A stretch of DNA of 33,617 nt from positions 1 through 33,617 of the forward strand of contig CALHRD010000009.1 in the NCBI GenBank assembly GCA_938038385.1, given 5' to 3'. Source of the stretch: an uncultured Burkholderiales bacterium. GTDB taxonomy: Bacteria; Pseudomonadota; Gammaproteobacteria; Burkholderiales; Thiobacillaceae. The position numbers were made by a program, and so were the translations under genes. The notes beneath the pieces were generated by a model. It worked only from the letters and a program-made list of their open reading frames with translations. It was not told the DNA's origin and ran no database searches. Positions 1-8,420 of this stretch are shown here, one piece after another. How positions within the stretch are numbered: the stretch's first letter is position 1; every line of letters starts with the position of its first letter.

Positions 1-552
1 GCCAGGGTGGATGCGCAGGGCTGTGAGCTCGATAGTGACGGCGATGGCGTCGTCGACCGGTTGGACCGCTGCCCAGGCACCCCGGCCGGTCGCAAGGTGG
101 ATGCGCAGGGCTGCGAGCTCGATAGCGATGGCGACGGCGTCGCCGATGCCCTGGATCAGTGCCCCAATACACCCAGAGGCGACAGGGTGGACGCGCGCGG
201 CTGCACGCTGGCGAGCACCATCCGGCTCAAGGGGGTGAATTTCGACAATGACTCCGCTGCCATTCGCCCTGATGCCAGGCCCATCCTGGACGAGGCGGTG
301 GCCACCCTCAAGCGCTACCCGCAGCTCAGGGTGGAAGTGGCCGGTCATACCGACGACCGCGCCAGCGCCGCCTACAATCTCGACCTGTCGCAACGGCGGG
401 CGCAGGCCGTAGTCGATTACTTCGTGCAGATGGGGATCGATGCCGCCCGGCTGGTGCCGAAGGGTTATGGTCAATCCGCGCCGGTGGCCGACAACACCAG
501 CGCAGCAGGACGCGCCGACAACCGCAGGGTGGAGCTGCGTATCCTGCCCTGA
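1..552 (+). CDS. OmpA-family outer-membrane protein, C-terminal part (5' end outside window)
   Basis: The frame is open from the first base and ends at TGA 550-552, so the start and any beta-barrel lie upstream of the window. What is visible starts with two near-identical thrombospondin type 3-like calcium-binding repeats (DSDGDGVxDxxDxCPxTP), separated by VDAQGCEL. An OmpA/MotB peptidoglycan-binding domain follows. Its signature is clear: GHTDD, then YNLDLSQRRA, then GYGQSAP and GRADNRRVEL. In this family the Asp of the TDD stretch and the Arg of the QRRA stretch contact diaminopimelate in peptidoglycan, so the protein probably tethers the outer membrane to the wall. The two repeats are also nearly identical at DNA level (about 5-55 and 100-150), which makes copy-number change by slippage possible. 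It converges on the next gene across a shared terminator. Confidence 0.9.
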   Translation, partial: ARVDAQGCELDSDGDGVVDRLDRCPGTPAGRKVDAQGCELDSDGDGVADALDQCPNTPRGDRVDARGCTLASTIRLKGVNFDNDSAAIRPDARPILDEAVATLKRYPQLRVEVAGHTDDRASAAYNLDLSQRRAQAVVDYFVQMGIDAARLVPKGYGQSAPVADNTSAAGRADNRRVELRILP

Positions 553-569
553 GCGGCTGCTCGGAGCAC

Positions 570-604
570 AAAGGCCGCATCCTTGGATGCGGCCTTTTGT
601 TTTC
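570..604. terminator. Bidirectional intrinsic terminator
   Basis: A perfect 13-base inverted repeat (AAAGGCCGCATCC at 570-582 and its complement at 585-597) is followed by TTTTGTTTTC on the plus strand and preceded by an A-run that gives T residues on the minus strand. It lies between the converging OmpA-like and trpB2 genes and can serve both. Confidence 0.85.
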
Positions 605-621
605 GAAGAGACGTCAGAATC

Positions 622-1995
622 TCAGGCCGTTTCCGCCACCTTGGGCAGATTGGCCAGGGCGGCCTGGATGGCCTCGGTGGGGTACTCGTAGTCCTCCAGC
701 TCGCCGGCGAAGTACTTGTCGTAGGAGGCCATGTCGAAGTGACCATGGCCGGACAGGTTGAACAGCAGGGTCTTGGCCTCGCCCGTGGCCTTGCAACGCA
801 GGGCCTCGTCGATGCAGGCGCGCACGGCGTGGCAGGACTCGGGCGCCGGGATGATGCCTTCGGCGCGCGCGAACATCACGCCAGCCTCGAAAGTGGCGAT
901 CTGCGGCACGGCCACCGCCTCGATGAGCCGCTCGTGCCAGAGCTGGGAGATGAGCGGGGAGTCGCCGTGATAGCGCAGGCCGCCGGCGTGGATGCCGGGC
1001 GGCATGAAGTCGTGGCCCAGGGTGTACATCTTCATCAGCGGCGTGTAGCCCGAGGCGTCCCCATAGTCATAGGCGTACACCCCCTTGGTGAGGGTGGGGC
1101 AGGAGGCCGGCTCGACCGCGACACAGCGCAGATTCTGCGCCCGTCTGTCGCCGGCGGCCTTGTCTGCGAGGAAAGGGAAGGACACGCCGGCGAAATTGCA
1201 GCCGCCGCCGCAGGGGGCGAAAATCATGTCCGGGTAGTCGCCTACTTTCTCGAACTGCTTCTTGGCCTCCAGACCGATCACCGTCTGGTGCAGCAGGACG
1301 TGGTTGAGGACCGAGCCCAGGGCGTAGTTGGTGTCCTGGCGTCCGGCCGCCTCCTCGACGGCCTCCGAGATGGCGATGCCCAGGCTGCCGGGATTGTCCG
1401 GGTCGAGCTCCAGGATCCTGCGGCCGGCCTGGGTCAGATTGCTCGGGCTGGCGAAGACCTCGGCGCCCCAAGTCTGCATCATGGAGCGGCGGAAGGGCTT
1501 CTGGTGGTAGGACACCTTCACCATGTAAACGCGCACCTCCAGGCCGAAGAGCTGGCCGGCGAGCGCCAGCGAGGAGCCCCACTGGCCGGCGCCGGTCTCG
1601 GTGGTCAGCCGCGAGATGCCGGCCTGCTTGTTGAACCAGGCCTGCGGCACGGCGGAGTTGGGTTTGTGCGAGCCGGCGGGCGAGACCCCTTCGTACTTGA
1701 AGTAAATCTTCGCCGGGGTGCCCAGCACCTTTTCCAGACGGTGGGCGCGCACCAGGGGGGAGGGGCGCCACAGGCGGTAGGCCTCGCGCACCTCCTCGGG
1801 GATGGGGATCCAGCGCTCGGCGCTCATCTCCTGCTCCAGGATGTTGCCGGGGAAGATGGCCAGCATCTGTTCCGGGCTCACCGGTTTGCCATCGGGCCCC
1901 AGCGGCGGGGCGGGGGGATTGGGCATGTCCGCCACCACGTTGTACCAGTGGGTGGGGATGTCTTGCTCTTCCAGCAGGATCTTGGTCAGGGGCAT
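622..1995 (-). CDS. trpB: TrpB2-type tryptophan synthase beta-like PLP enzyme
   Basis: A 457-residue fold-type II pyridoxal-phosphate enzyme that matches the TrpB2 (TIGR01415) branch of tryptophan synthase beta subunits. The PLP lysine is K111 in GSHKPNSA, the catalytic glutamate is E133 in TETGAGQWG, and the phosphate-binding glycine loop is GGGCN at 263-267. The N-terminal extension ([19 protein letters not shown]) is typical of TrpB2 and absent from TrpB1. Known members condense indole with L-serine or a serine derivative to make tryptophan, often without TrpA. No trpA or other trp gene lies nearby, which fits a stand-alone or salvage role. The start is supported by GAGGAG (minus strand, 2002-2007) six bases before the ATG. 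It is divergent from the NUDIX gene and converges with the OmpA-like gene. Confidence 0.9.
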   Translation of the reverse strand: MPLTKILLEEQDIPTHWYNVVADMPNPPAPPLGPDGKPVSPEQMLAIFPGNILEQEMSAERWIPIPEEVREAYRLWRPSPLVRAHRLEKVLGTPAKIYFKYEGVSPAGSHKPNSAVPQAWFNKQAGISRLTTETGAGQWGSSLALAGQLFGLEVRVYMVKVSYHQKPFRRSMMQTWGAEVFASPSNLTQAGRRILELDPDNPGSLGIAISEAVEEAAGRQDTNYALGSVLNHVLLHQTVIGLEAKKQFEKVGDYPDMIFAPCGGGCNFAGVSFPFLADKAAGDRRAQNLRCVAVEPASCPTLTKGVYAYDYGDASGYTPLMKMYTLGHDFMPPGIHAGGLRYHGDSPLISQLWHERLIEAVAVPQIATFEAGVMFARAEGIIPAPESCHAVRACIDEALRCKATGEAKTLLFNLSGHGHFDMASYDKYFAGELEDYEYPTEAIQAALANLPKVAETA

Positions 1996-2078
1996 GTCGA
2001 TCTCCTCGTAGTGGGCACGGGCGGCGGGTCGATGCTAACCGAGCCGAGGCGGCAATAAAAGCTTCGCTGCGAGGGGCT

Positions 2079-2084
2079 ATACTG
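2079..2084 (+). promoter_or_regulatory. Possible -10 box for the NUDIX gene
   Basis: TATACT sits 26 bases before the NUDIX start codon in the divergent intergenic region. No good -35 box is seen at the matching distance (TAAAAG at 2056-2061), so the call is tentative. Confidence 0.3.
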
Positions 2085-2110
2085 TCTGCAAACACGAATC
2101 CGCCCATTCC

Positions 2111-2671
2111 ATGTCCGGCCCCGATCTCACCGAAGAGACCCTCTCGACCGAAACCGTCTACCAGGGCCGCTTGCTCCACGCCAAGCTGGACCGGGTGAGG
2201 TTACCCGACGGCAGGGAGTCCAGCCGGGAATACCTGGTGCACCCGGGCGCGGCAGTGATCATCCCCCTGTTCGACAACGGCGACGTGCTGCTGGAGCGCC
2301 AGCACCGCTATCCCCTGCACCGCGACTTCATCGAGCTGCCCGCCGGCAAGTTCGATCCGCACGAGACGGAACTCGCCTGTGCACGGCGCGAGCTGCAGGA
2401 GGAGACCGGCTATGCGGCGGACGACTGGCACTACCTCGCCACCTTCTACCCCTGCATCGGCTACTCGGACGAGCGGCTAGTGTTCTACCTGGCGCGGGGG
2501 CTCAGGCACGTGGGCGACGGCCCGGACCACGACGAATTCCTGGAGATCCTGCGCCTGCCCATGGTGGATGCGCTGGAGATGATCCGCGACGGCCGCATCT
2601 GCGAAGCCAAGACGGTCATGGGCCTGCTCTGGCTGGAGCGTTTCCGGCAAGGGGGCACAGTCGGCAAGTGA
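2111..2671 (+). CDS. NUDIX hydrolase, ADP-ribose pyrophosphatase-like
   Basis: A 186-residue NUDIX protein. The NUDIX box is complete at residues 79-101: GKFDPHE, seven residues, then RELQEETGY, matching GX5EX7REUXEEXGU. The preceding ELPAG and the overall layout resemble the ADP-sugar pyrophosphatase (NudF/YffH-like) group, which cleaves ADP-ribose or related nucleotide sugars to AMP and a sugar phosphate in the cytoplasm. The exact substrate cannot be read from the sequence. The ATG at 2111 has no strong Shine-Dalgarno sequence, so a leaderless or weakly initiated message is possible. It is followed 78 bases later by ppdK on the same strand, with no convincing terminator between, so partial co-transcription is possible. 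Confidence 0.88.
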   Translation: MSGPDLTEETLSTETVYQGRLLHAKLDRVRLPDGRESSREYLVHPGAAVIIPLFDNGDVLLERQHRYPLHRDFIELPAGKFDPHETELACARRELQEETGYAADDWHYLATFYPCIGYSDERLVFYLARGLRHVGDGPDHDEFLEILRLPMVDALEMIRDGRICEAKTVMGLLWLERFRQGGTVGK

Positions 2672-2749
2672 TGCCCGGCCCGGTGCGCCCGCATCGGGTC
2701 TTTCCCTTGTTGTCCCTATGAACGATCCGAATTTCCGTGGAGGACCATC

Positions 2750-5536
2750 ATGAGCAAGAAATGGGTCTACGCCTTTGCCGAGGGCGACGGCAAGAACAAG
2801 CATCTGCTCGGCGGCAAGGGCGCCAACCTGTGCGAGATGACGAGAATCGGGCTCAACGTCCCGCCTGGCTTCGTCATCACCACCGAGGCCTGTCTCGCCT
2901 ATCTGGACAACCCGGCACATGAGCTGCCCGAGGGGGTGTTGGAGCAGGTGCGCCTGCACATGGCGGCGGTGGAGGAGAAGACCGGCAAGACCTTCGGCGG
3001 CCGCAGCAACCCGCTGCTGGTCTCGGTACGCTCCGGGTCGGCGATGTCCATGCCCGGCATGATGGACACCATCCTCAACCTGGGCCTCAACCGCGACACC
3101 CTGCAGGGTCTGATCGAGCAGACCGGCAACGAGCGTTTCGGCTATGACGCCTACCGCCGTTTCATCCAGCTCTTCGGCAAGGTGGCCCTGGGCGTGCCGG
3201 AAGCGGAATTCGACGCCGAGTTCGAGGCGGTGAAGCAGGCCGCTGGGGTGAAACAGGACGTGGGCCTGTCGGCGGCCAATCTGGCCGAGGTCGCCGATCG
3301 TTTCCTGGCGGTGGTCGAGCGGGTGACCGGCAAGCCCTTCCCGACCGATCCCTACGAACAGTTGGAGATCGCCATCAAGGCGGTATTCAACTCCTGGATG
3401 GGCAAGCGTGCGGTCGACTACCGGCGCGAATTCAAGATCACCCCTGAGATGGCCAATGGCACGGCGGTCAACGTGGTGGCCATGGTCTTCGGCAACATGG
3501 GTGACGAGGGCGAGAACTGGAGCGCCACCGGTGTGGGCTTCACGCGTGACCCGGGCACCGGTGAGAACGTCATGTACGGCGAATATCTCACCAACGCCCA
3601 GGGCGAGGACGTCGTCGCAGGCATCCGCACACCCAAGCCGGTGGCGGAGATGGAGCGCGAGCGGCCGGACATCTACCGTCAGCTGGTCGAGCTGAGAAAC
3701 CGCCTGGAGGCGCATTACAAGGAGGTGCAGGACTACGAGTACACCGTCGAGCGCGGCGTGCTCTACTGCCTGCAGACACGAAATGGCAAGATGAACGCCC
3801 AGGCCCTGGTGCGCTCCTCGGTGGAGATGGTGCAGGAGGGCCTGATCGACCGCCGACAGGCACTACTGCGCATCCAGCCGGACATGCTGGAACAGCTGCT
3901 CTTCCCGCGCCTCAATCCGGCCGCCAAGGCGCGCGCCGTGGCACGCGGGCTGCCGGCCTCGCCGGGGGCGGCGTCGGGCGTGGCGGTATTCGATGCCGAC
4001 CGCGCCGAGAAGCGGGGACGGGCGGGCGAGCGGGTGATCCTGGTGCGTGAGGAGACCAAACCCGAGGACATCCACGGCTTCTTCGCCAGCCAGGGCATCC
4101 TCACCAGCCGCGGCGGCAAGACCAGCCACGCAGCGGTGGTCGCCCGCGGCATGGGCAAACCGTGTGTGGCCGGCGCCGAGGGTATCCACGTCGATGTGCG
4201 CATGCGCCAGGCAGTGGTGGGAGACGCGGTCTTCCACGAGGGCGATGTCATCACCATCGATGGCACCTCCGGTAATGTCTATCTGGGCGAGGTGCCGATG
4301 ATCGAGGCGGAGTTCACGCCCGAGCTGCAGACGCTGCTCGGCTGGGCCGACGAGATGTCACGACTCAAGGTGATGGCCAACGCCGATACGCCGCATGACG
4401 CACAACGCGCACTCAAGTACGGCGCCATGGGCATCGGCCTCGCCCGCACCGAGCGCATGTTCAACGACGTCGAGCGTCTGCCCATCGTCATCGAGATGAT
4501 CGTCGCCGAGACGCCGGCTGACCGGCAGGCGGCGCTGAACAAGCTGCTGCCCATCCAGCGCGAGGACTTCAAGGCAATCTTCAAGGTCATGGCGCCGCGG
4601 CCGGTGACCGTGCGCCTGCTCGACCCGCCCATCCACGAGTTCCTGCCGAGCGAGCAGCAGCTCGTCGAGGAGATCGCCACCCTGCGCCACCTGGCCGATA
4701 CCGTGCGCGGCATGCACGTGCTGGCCGATGCGGTGGAATTCATGTACCGCATCAAGGGTGTGCACCCGCAGGTGCAAAAGCTGGCCGACCCGGCCCTGGT
4801 CAACGAGGCCATCCTCAAGAAGGAGGCCATGCTGAAGAAGGTGCGTGGGCTACATGAGGTCAACCCCATGCTGGGCCACCGCGGCGTGCGCCTGGGGCTG
4901 ACCTTCCCCGAGATCTACACCATGCAGATCCGCGCCATCCTCGAGGCGGCGGCGGAGTGCCAGAAGGAGGGCCTCACGGCGCACCCCGAGATCATGGTGC
5001 CGCAGGTCTGCACCGCGCAGGAACTCAAACACGTCAAGGCCTGGGTGGAGGAGATCCGCGCCGATGTCGAAGCGGCGCACGGCGTCAGGCTGTCCTTCAA
5101 GTTCGGCTCCATGCTGGAGGTGGTGCGCGCCTGCCTCAGGGCGGAGAACCTGGCCGAGGAGGCGGAGTTCTTCTCCTTCGGTACCAACGACCTCACCCAG
5201 GCCACCTTCTCCTTCTCGCGCGAGGACGCCGAGAACAAGTTCCTGCCCATGTACAACCAGAACAAGATCCTGCAGGACAACCCCTTCGAGGTGCTCGACG
5301 TCAAAGGGGTGGGCAAGCTCATGAGGCTGGCGGTCGAGTGGGGTCGCAGCACCCGTCCGGACATGAAGGTGGGCATCTGCGGCGAGCACGGCGGTCATCC
5401 CGCCTCGATCCGCTTCTGCCACCAGATCGGGCTCACCTACGTCTCCTGCTCGGCGCCGCGCGTGCCGATCGCCCGGCTGGCGGCGGCGCATGCGGCCATC
5501 CTGGAGGGCCAGGCGGCGGTCGACAAGGCGGCCTGA
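2750..5536 (+). CDS. ppdK: Pyruvate, phosphate dikinase
   Basis: A 928-residue PPDK that interconverts pyruvate + ATP + phosphate and PEP + AMP + pyrophosphate. The N-terminal ATP-grasp domain starts with LLGGKGANLCEM. The phosphohistidine domain carries catalytic H460 in GGKTSHAAV. The C-terminal PEP/pyruvate TIM barrel carries catalytic C877 in CGEHGGHP. The Clostridium symbiosum enzyme has 874 residues with its His at 455 and Cys at 831, so the extra length here is mainly between His and Cys: a helical stretch between LDPPIHEFLP and HEVNPMLGHRG is longer than usual. The start is fixed by GGAGGA (2739-2744) five bases before the ATG. Likely role: PEP supply for gluconeogenesis or reversible pyrophosphate-linked glycolysis. 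No PPDK regulatory kinase (DUF299) gene is in the window. Confidence 0.97.
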   Translation: MSKKWVYAFAEGDGKNKHLLGGKGANLCEMTRIGLNVPPGFVITTEACLAYLDNPAHELPEGVLEQVRLHMAAVEEKTGKTFGGRSNPLLVSVRSGSAMSMPGMMDTILNLGLNRDTLQGLIEQTGNERFGYDAYRRFIQLFGKVALGVPEAEFDAEFEAVKQAAGVKQDVGLSAANLAEVADRFLAVVERVTGKPFPTDPYEQLEIAIKAVFNSWMGKRAVDYRREFKITPEMANGTAVNVVAMVFGNMGDEGENWSATGVGFTRDPGTGENVMYGEYLTNAQGEDVVAGIRTPKPVAEMERERPDIYRQLVELRNRLEAHYKEVQDYEYTVERGVLYCLQTRNGKMNAQALVRSSVEMVQEGLIDRRQALLRIQPDMLEQLLFPRLNPAAKARAVARGLPASPGAASGVAVFDADRAEKRGRAGERVILVREETKPEDIHGFFASQGILTSRGGKTSHAAVVARGMGKPCVAGAEGIHVDVRMRQAVVGDAVFHEGDVITIDGTSGNVYLGEVPMIEAEFTPELQTLLGWADEMSRLKVMANADTPHDAQRALKYGAMGIGLARTERMFNDVERLPIVIEMIVAETPADRQAALNKLLPIQREDFKAIFKVMAPRPVTVRLLDPPIHEFLPSEQQLVEEIATLRHLADTVRGMHVLADAVEFMYRIKGVHPQVQKLADPALVNEAILKKEAMLKKVRGLHEVNPMLGHRGVRLGLTFPEIYTMQIRAILEAAAECQKEGLTAHPEIMVPQVCTAQELKHVKAWVEEIRADVEAAHGVRLSFKFGSMLEVVRACLRAENLAEEAEFFSFGTNDLTQATFSFSREDAENKFLPMYNQNKILQDNPFEVLDVKGVGKLMRLAVEWGRSTRPDMKVGICGEHGGHPASIRFCHQIGLTYVSCSAPRVPIARLAAAHAAILEGQAAVDKAA

Positions 5537-5549
5537 GTCTCGCCACGGC

Positions 5550-5687
5550 CTGGGCCACCCGGGCGCGACTGAGGGTTGACCAGCATGGCCTGGCCACCCA
5601 GACGATGGGCGCGGCGGTGGGGTGGCCCAGTCGGCGCGCCGTGCGAACGCGGGCAGCGCTGCCGTGACGGGGGCGGCCGCCCCCGTC
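5550..5687. other. Inverted-repeat region between convergent ppdK and methyltransferase genes
   Basis: This 150-base gap holds two symmetric structures. CTGGGCCACCC at 5550-5560 is exactly complementary to 5620-5630. A 22-base perfect palindrome (GACGGGGGCGG and its complement) spans 5666-5687 and overlaps the methyltransferase stop codon. Neither is followed by a T-run, so they are not classical intrinsic terminators, but they could stall or end the converging transcripts. Confidence 0.45.
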
Positions 5688-7206
5688 AACGCTCAGGCGT
5701 CAGCAAACCCTGCCGCGCGAAGGTCCACATCATCCGCTCGCAGCCTGCGCGCGCCGCCTCGGCATATTCCTCCGGCAGCAACGGACGCATAGCCTGTGTC
5801 AGGGCCTCCAGATCGTGCTGGCCATCGAGCAGGCCGAGGAGGCGGGCACCGGCCGCGTCCAGGTGCACGGCCTGGTGGCGTACCGAGGCGACGCAGTCGG
5901 CGCCGAGTCTGAGTTGGGCCTGCGCCAGGGCGTGCGCCTGCGGTCTCGGGCCAGGCTCGGTGGCGAAGGACGCGGCGTTCACCGCAGGCCGTAGCGCACC
6001 CCAGGCCAGCAAATCGAACAGCTCCTGCGTCAGGGCATCTTCCTCCCGGGCCAGGGCGCCATCGGCATATTCCGTCACGATGCGTGCCGCCGCGGCATAC
6101 AGTTCGGCATAGCCCACGCTGTCGGGATAGACCGAGGCGAGCCAGATCAGAGCCGCCTTGGTCAGGGGATGGCCGACCGCATAGCGGGCACCGGTCGGGG
6201 TGACGAAGGCCTGGCGCGTGTCGGCGGTGAGATCGATCTCCTCGTCGCTGCCGAGGTCGGCATGATAGGCCAGGCTGCGGAAGGCCCCGTGGTCGGGCGC
6301 CTCGGCCACGATGGTCGAGGCGTGCGTGAGCAGGCTGCGGTGGAAACGGCGCGCGCGCAGGAAGTCCATGGCCTGTATGCGTTCCAGGCGGTCTTCCAGC
6401 TTGGCCACCGCCGCGCGTGCATGGCGGCCCATAGTTTGTGGCAGCAGGGTGTGCAGGTCCACGTCCGCCACGTAGCGCAGCCCCTGGCGCGCAGCCTGGG
6501 CGACGAACTCGCTGAAAAACTGCGGCGTATTCGTCTCCACCAGATATTCGTGATAGAGATAGGACGGCGGCGCTTTCTGCAGATAGGCCGCCTCGGCGGC
6601 GAGGATGCCGGCGAGGTCGCCCGCCTCCTCGGCAAAGGCGGGGCCGAAACGCTCCAGGAATCGGTAGGCCGCCTGCAGGCGCTCGGCAGGGTCGGTGAGC
6701 GCTTGGGTGTGGTGCAGCAGCATGTCGCGCATCGCCGCCCGCGTGTGCCAGCCTGGCAGGGCGTTCCAGCTCACATAGGCGATGCCGCCCGCGGCGAGCT
6801 GTTGCGCGCAGATCTGCAAGATCCGCGCCTGCACTGGCGCCGGCACCCAGGAGTACAGACCGTGCACGATGATGTAGTCGAACCGCCCAAGGTCGTCGGT
6901 CGGCTGCATGACATCGCGGTGTACCAGGGCGATGTTGTCGAGGCCAAGGGCGTCGATCAGCCGCTGCCCGGCCGTGATCTGGCCTTGCGACAGGTCCAGG
7001 CCGACGAACCGGCTCTGCGGCAGGTGGAAGGCCATGGGGATGAGATTGCCGCCTTCGGCGCACCCCAGCTCGAGTACCCGGCAGCGCTGCGGGTTGGCCG
7101 TGGCCACGCCGAACAGCCGGCCCAGCGCGCCCAGTCCCTCGACGTGTGTCTCGGTGATGGGGATGCTCTCGTAGGGAATGGCGTCGTAGCTGGCGAGGGT
7201 GGTCAT
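5686..7206 (-). CDS. Class I SAM-dependent methyltransferase with methyltransferase regulatory domain
   Basis: A 506-residue protein. Residues about 40-180 are a Rossmann SAM-binding domain: motif I is VLELGCAEGGN (44-54), with an acidic residue in GLDLSQGQ and a FDYIIVHGLYSWVP segment. The region around 200-300 matches the predicted methyltransferase regulatory domain (PF10119-type), and the rest is the C-terminal extension usual in this group. The substrate is unknown. Some relatives are protein-lysine methyltransferases of surface proteins, but nothing here proves that. The gene stands alone, convergent with ppdK and divergent from the SDR gene, so the context does not narrow its role. The ATG is preceded by only a distant GGAG. 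Confidence 0.83.
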   Translation of the reverse strand: MTTLASYDAIPYESIPITETHVEGLGALGRLFGVATANPQRCRVLELGCAEGGNLIPMAFHLPQSRFVGLDLSQGQITAGQRLIDALGLDNIALVHRDVMQPTDDLGRFDYIIVHGLYSWVPAPVQARILQICAQQLAAGGIAYVSWNALPGWHTRAAMRDMLLHHTQALTDPAERLQAAYRFLERFGPAFAEEAGDLAGILAAEAAYLQKAPPSYLYHEYLVETNTPQFFSEFVAQAARQGLRYVADVDLHTLLPQTMGRHARAAVAKLEDRLERIQAMDFLRARRFHRSLLTHASTIVAEAPDHGAFRSLAYHADLGSDEEIDLTADTRQAFVTPTGARYAVGHPLTKAALIWLASVYPDSVGYAELYAAAARIVTEYADGALAREEDALTQELFDLLAWGALRPAVNAASFATEPGPRPQAHALAQAQLRLGADCVASVRHQAVHLDAAGARLLGLLDGQHDLEALTQAMRPLLPEEYAEAARAGCERMMWTFARQGLLTPER

Positions 7207-7251
7207 GTCGGGACTGCGCTCCGGTTGATGACCGACACTGTATCACCGACG

Positions 7252-7279
7252 TTGCGCCGGGGAATTGCCGGGCTACACT
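7252..7279 (+). promoter_or_regulatory. Possible sigma-70 promoter of the SDR gene
   Basis: TTGCGC (7252-7257) and TACACT (7274-7279) are 16 bases apart and lie 30 bases before the SDR start codon. Both boxes match the consensus only partly. Confidence 0.35.
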
Positions 7280-7308
7280 TCCTGCGTGCAACCCAGGACG
7301 GAGAACGC

Positions 7309-8163
7309 ATGTCAGCGCACGCACCACGCACCCTGCTCATCACCGGCTGCTCCTCGGGCATCGGTCTGGCGGCAGCCCATAGCCTGCGCGATCGTGGCTG
7401 GCGGGTGTTCGCCACCTGTCGCAAGCAGCAGGACGTCGAACGGCTGCTTGGCGAGGGCCTGGAAAGCCTGCGCCTGGATCTCGACGACAGCGCCAGCATA
7501 CGCAAGGCGGTGGACGAGGTGCTGGCGCGCAGCGGCGGCAGGCTCGATGCCCTGTTCAACAACGGCGGCTACGGCCAGACCGGGGCGGTGGAGGACCTTT
7601 CGCGCGCGGCCTTACGCGCACAGTTCGAGACCAACCTGTTCGGCTGGGCGGAGCTGACCAACCTGGCCATCCCGGTCATGCGCCGCCAGGGGCGCGGGCG
7701 CATCGTCATGAACAGCTCGGTGCTGGGACTGGCCGCCCTGCCCTACCGCGGCGCCTATGTGGCCGCCAAGTTCGCCCTGGAGGGGCTCACCGACACCCTG
7801 AGGCTGGAGCTGGCGGGCAGCGGCATCCAGGTGAGCCTGATCGAGCCCGGTCCGATCGCCACGCGCTTCCGTGAGAACGCCATGGCGCACTTCCTGCGCC
7901 ACATCGACGTGGCCGCCAGCGTGCATCGGGCGGCCTACGAGGCCCAGTTGGCACGTCTGGAAAAACCCGGCCCGGCCGCCCCCTTCACCCTGCCCGCGTC
8001 AGCGGTGGTGGAGAGGCTGATCCATGCCCTCGAGAGCCGCCGGCCCAGACCCCGCTATTACGTCACCGTGCCCACCCACCTGATCGGGCACGCCCGGCGG
8101 TTTCTCACTACGCGCGGGCTCGACCGCCTGCTGGCGCGCATCTCGGGCGGCGGCCGACGCTGA
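7309..8163 (+). CDS. Short-chain dehydrogenase/reductase
   Basis: A 284-residue classical SDR. The cofactor-binding motif is TGCSSGIG (12-19), the structural motif is NNGGYG (84-89, usually NNAG), and the catalytic Ser137, Tyr150 and Lys154 are all present (Y-x3-K as YVAAK). Arginine and lysine after the second strand (TCRKQ) favour NADP(H), an inference. The C-terminal part (PRYYVTVPTHLIG) resembles SDRs annotated as acting on lipids or steroid-like alcohols, but the substrate is unknown. The frame stays open far upstream, through the antisense of the methyltransferase, but the protein similarity starts only here. The ATG at 7309 follows AGGACGGAG and a plausible promoter. Confidence 0.9.
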   Translation: MSAHAPRTLLITGCSSGIGLAAAHSLRDRGWRVFATCRKQQDVERLLGEGLESLRLDLDDSASIRKAVDEVLARSGGRLDALFNNGGYGQTGAVEDLSRAALRAQFETNLFGWAELTNLAIPVMRRQGRGRIVMNSSVLGLAALPYRGAYVAAKFALEGLTDTLRLELAGSGIQVSLIEPGPIATRFRENAMAHFLRHIDVAASVHRAAYEAQLARLEKPGPAAPFTLPASAVVERLIHALESRRPRPRYYVTVPTHLIGHARRFLTTRGLDRLLARISGGGRR

Positions 8164-8215
8164 GCGCAATGTGTGGCGGATGGCAGACGTGGCTCAGCCG
8201 CAATGTCCCTCCTGA

Positions 8216-8322
8216 ATCCGTGTCGATCTCGACCAACCCGTGTAGGTCGGACTCCAGTGCCGACGGGTTGGGTGTCGGGCTGAAGCCCGACCTACAAGGC
8301 AACCGGCAGCATCGACACGGAT
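8216..8322. repeat. REP-like mosaic of nested inverted repeats
   Basis: Four inverted-repeat pairs are packed into 107 bases. ATCCGTGTCGAT (8216-8227) pairs exactly with 8311-8322. TGTAGGTCGG (8241-8250) pairs with 8287-8296. CCAACCCG (8233-8240) pairs with 8264-8271. TCGGGC-TGAA-GCCCGA forms a tight hairpin at 8275-8290. The core (TCGGGCTGAAGCCCGACCTACA) resembles extragenic palindromes that are widespread in proteobacteria. The pairing of 8233-8240 crosses that of 8241-8250, so the two folds exclude each other or form a pseudoknot. No RAYT transposase is in the window. Confidence 0.65.
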
Positions 8323-8344
8323 CCAGGTCCCTTGCAAGATCATT

Positions 8345-8353
8345 TGCTATAAA
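8345..8353 (+). promoter_or_regulatory. Possible extended -10 promoter of the DUF302 gene
   Basis: TGCTATAAA is an extended -10 (TGN plus TATAAA) about 70 bases before the start codon. There is no consensus -35 box at the right distance, as is common for extended -10 promoters. Confidence 0.35.
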
Positions 8354-8420
8354 CAGATGGCATCGGGGGATCGTCCCGGTGTGGATCGGCTCGCACAGTT
8401 CAATTGGATAGGAGGATGAC

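Noticed and set aside
583-2058. Long open frame opposite trpB2
   Set aside because: It is antisense to a clear enzyme, with Gly/His/Gln/Val-rich composition typical of GC-rich shadow frames and no family resemblance.
2672-2749. Terminator between the NUDIX gene and ppdK
   Set aside because: Only a short, broken complementarity (GATGC with GCATC) precedes a brief T stretch; too weak to call.
6169-7308. Upstream extension of the SDR frame
   Set aside because: The frame stays open by chance through the antisense of the methyltransferase. SDR similarity, promoter and ribosome site all place the start at 7309.
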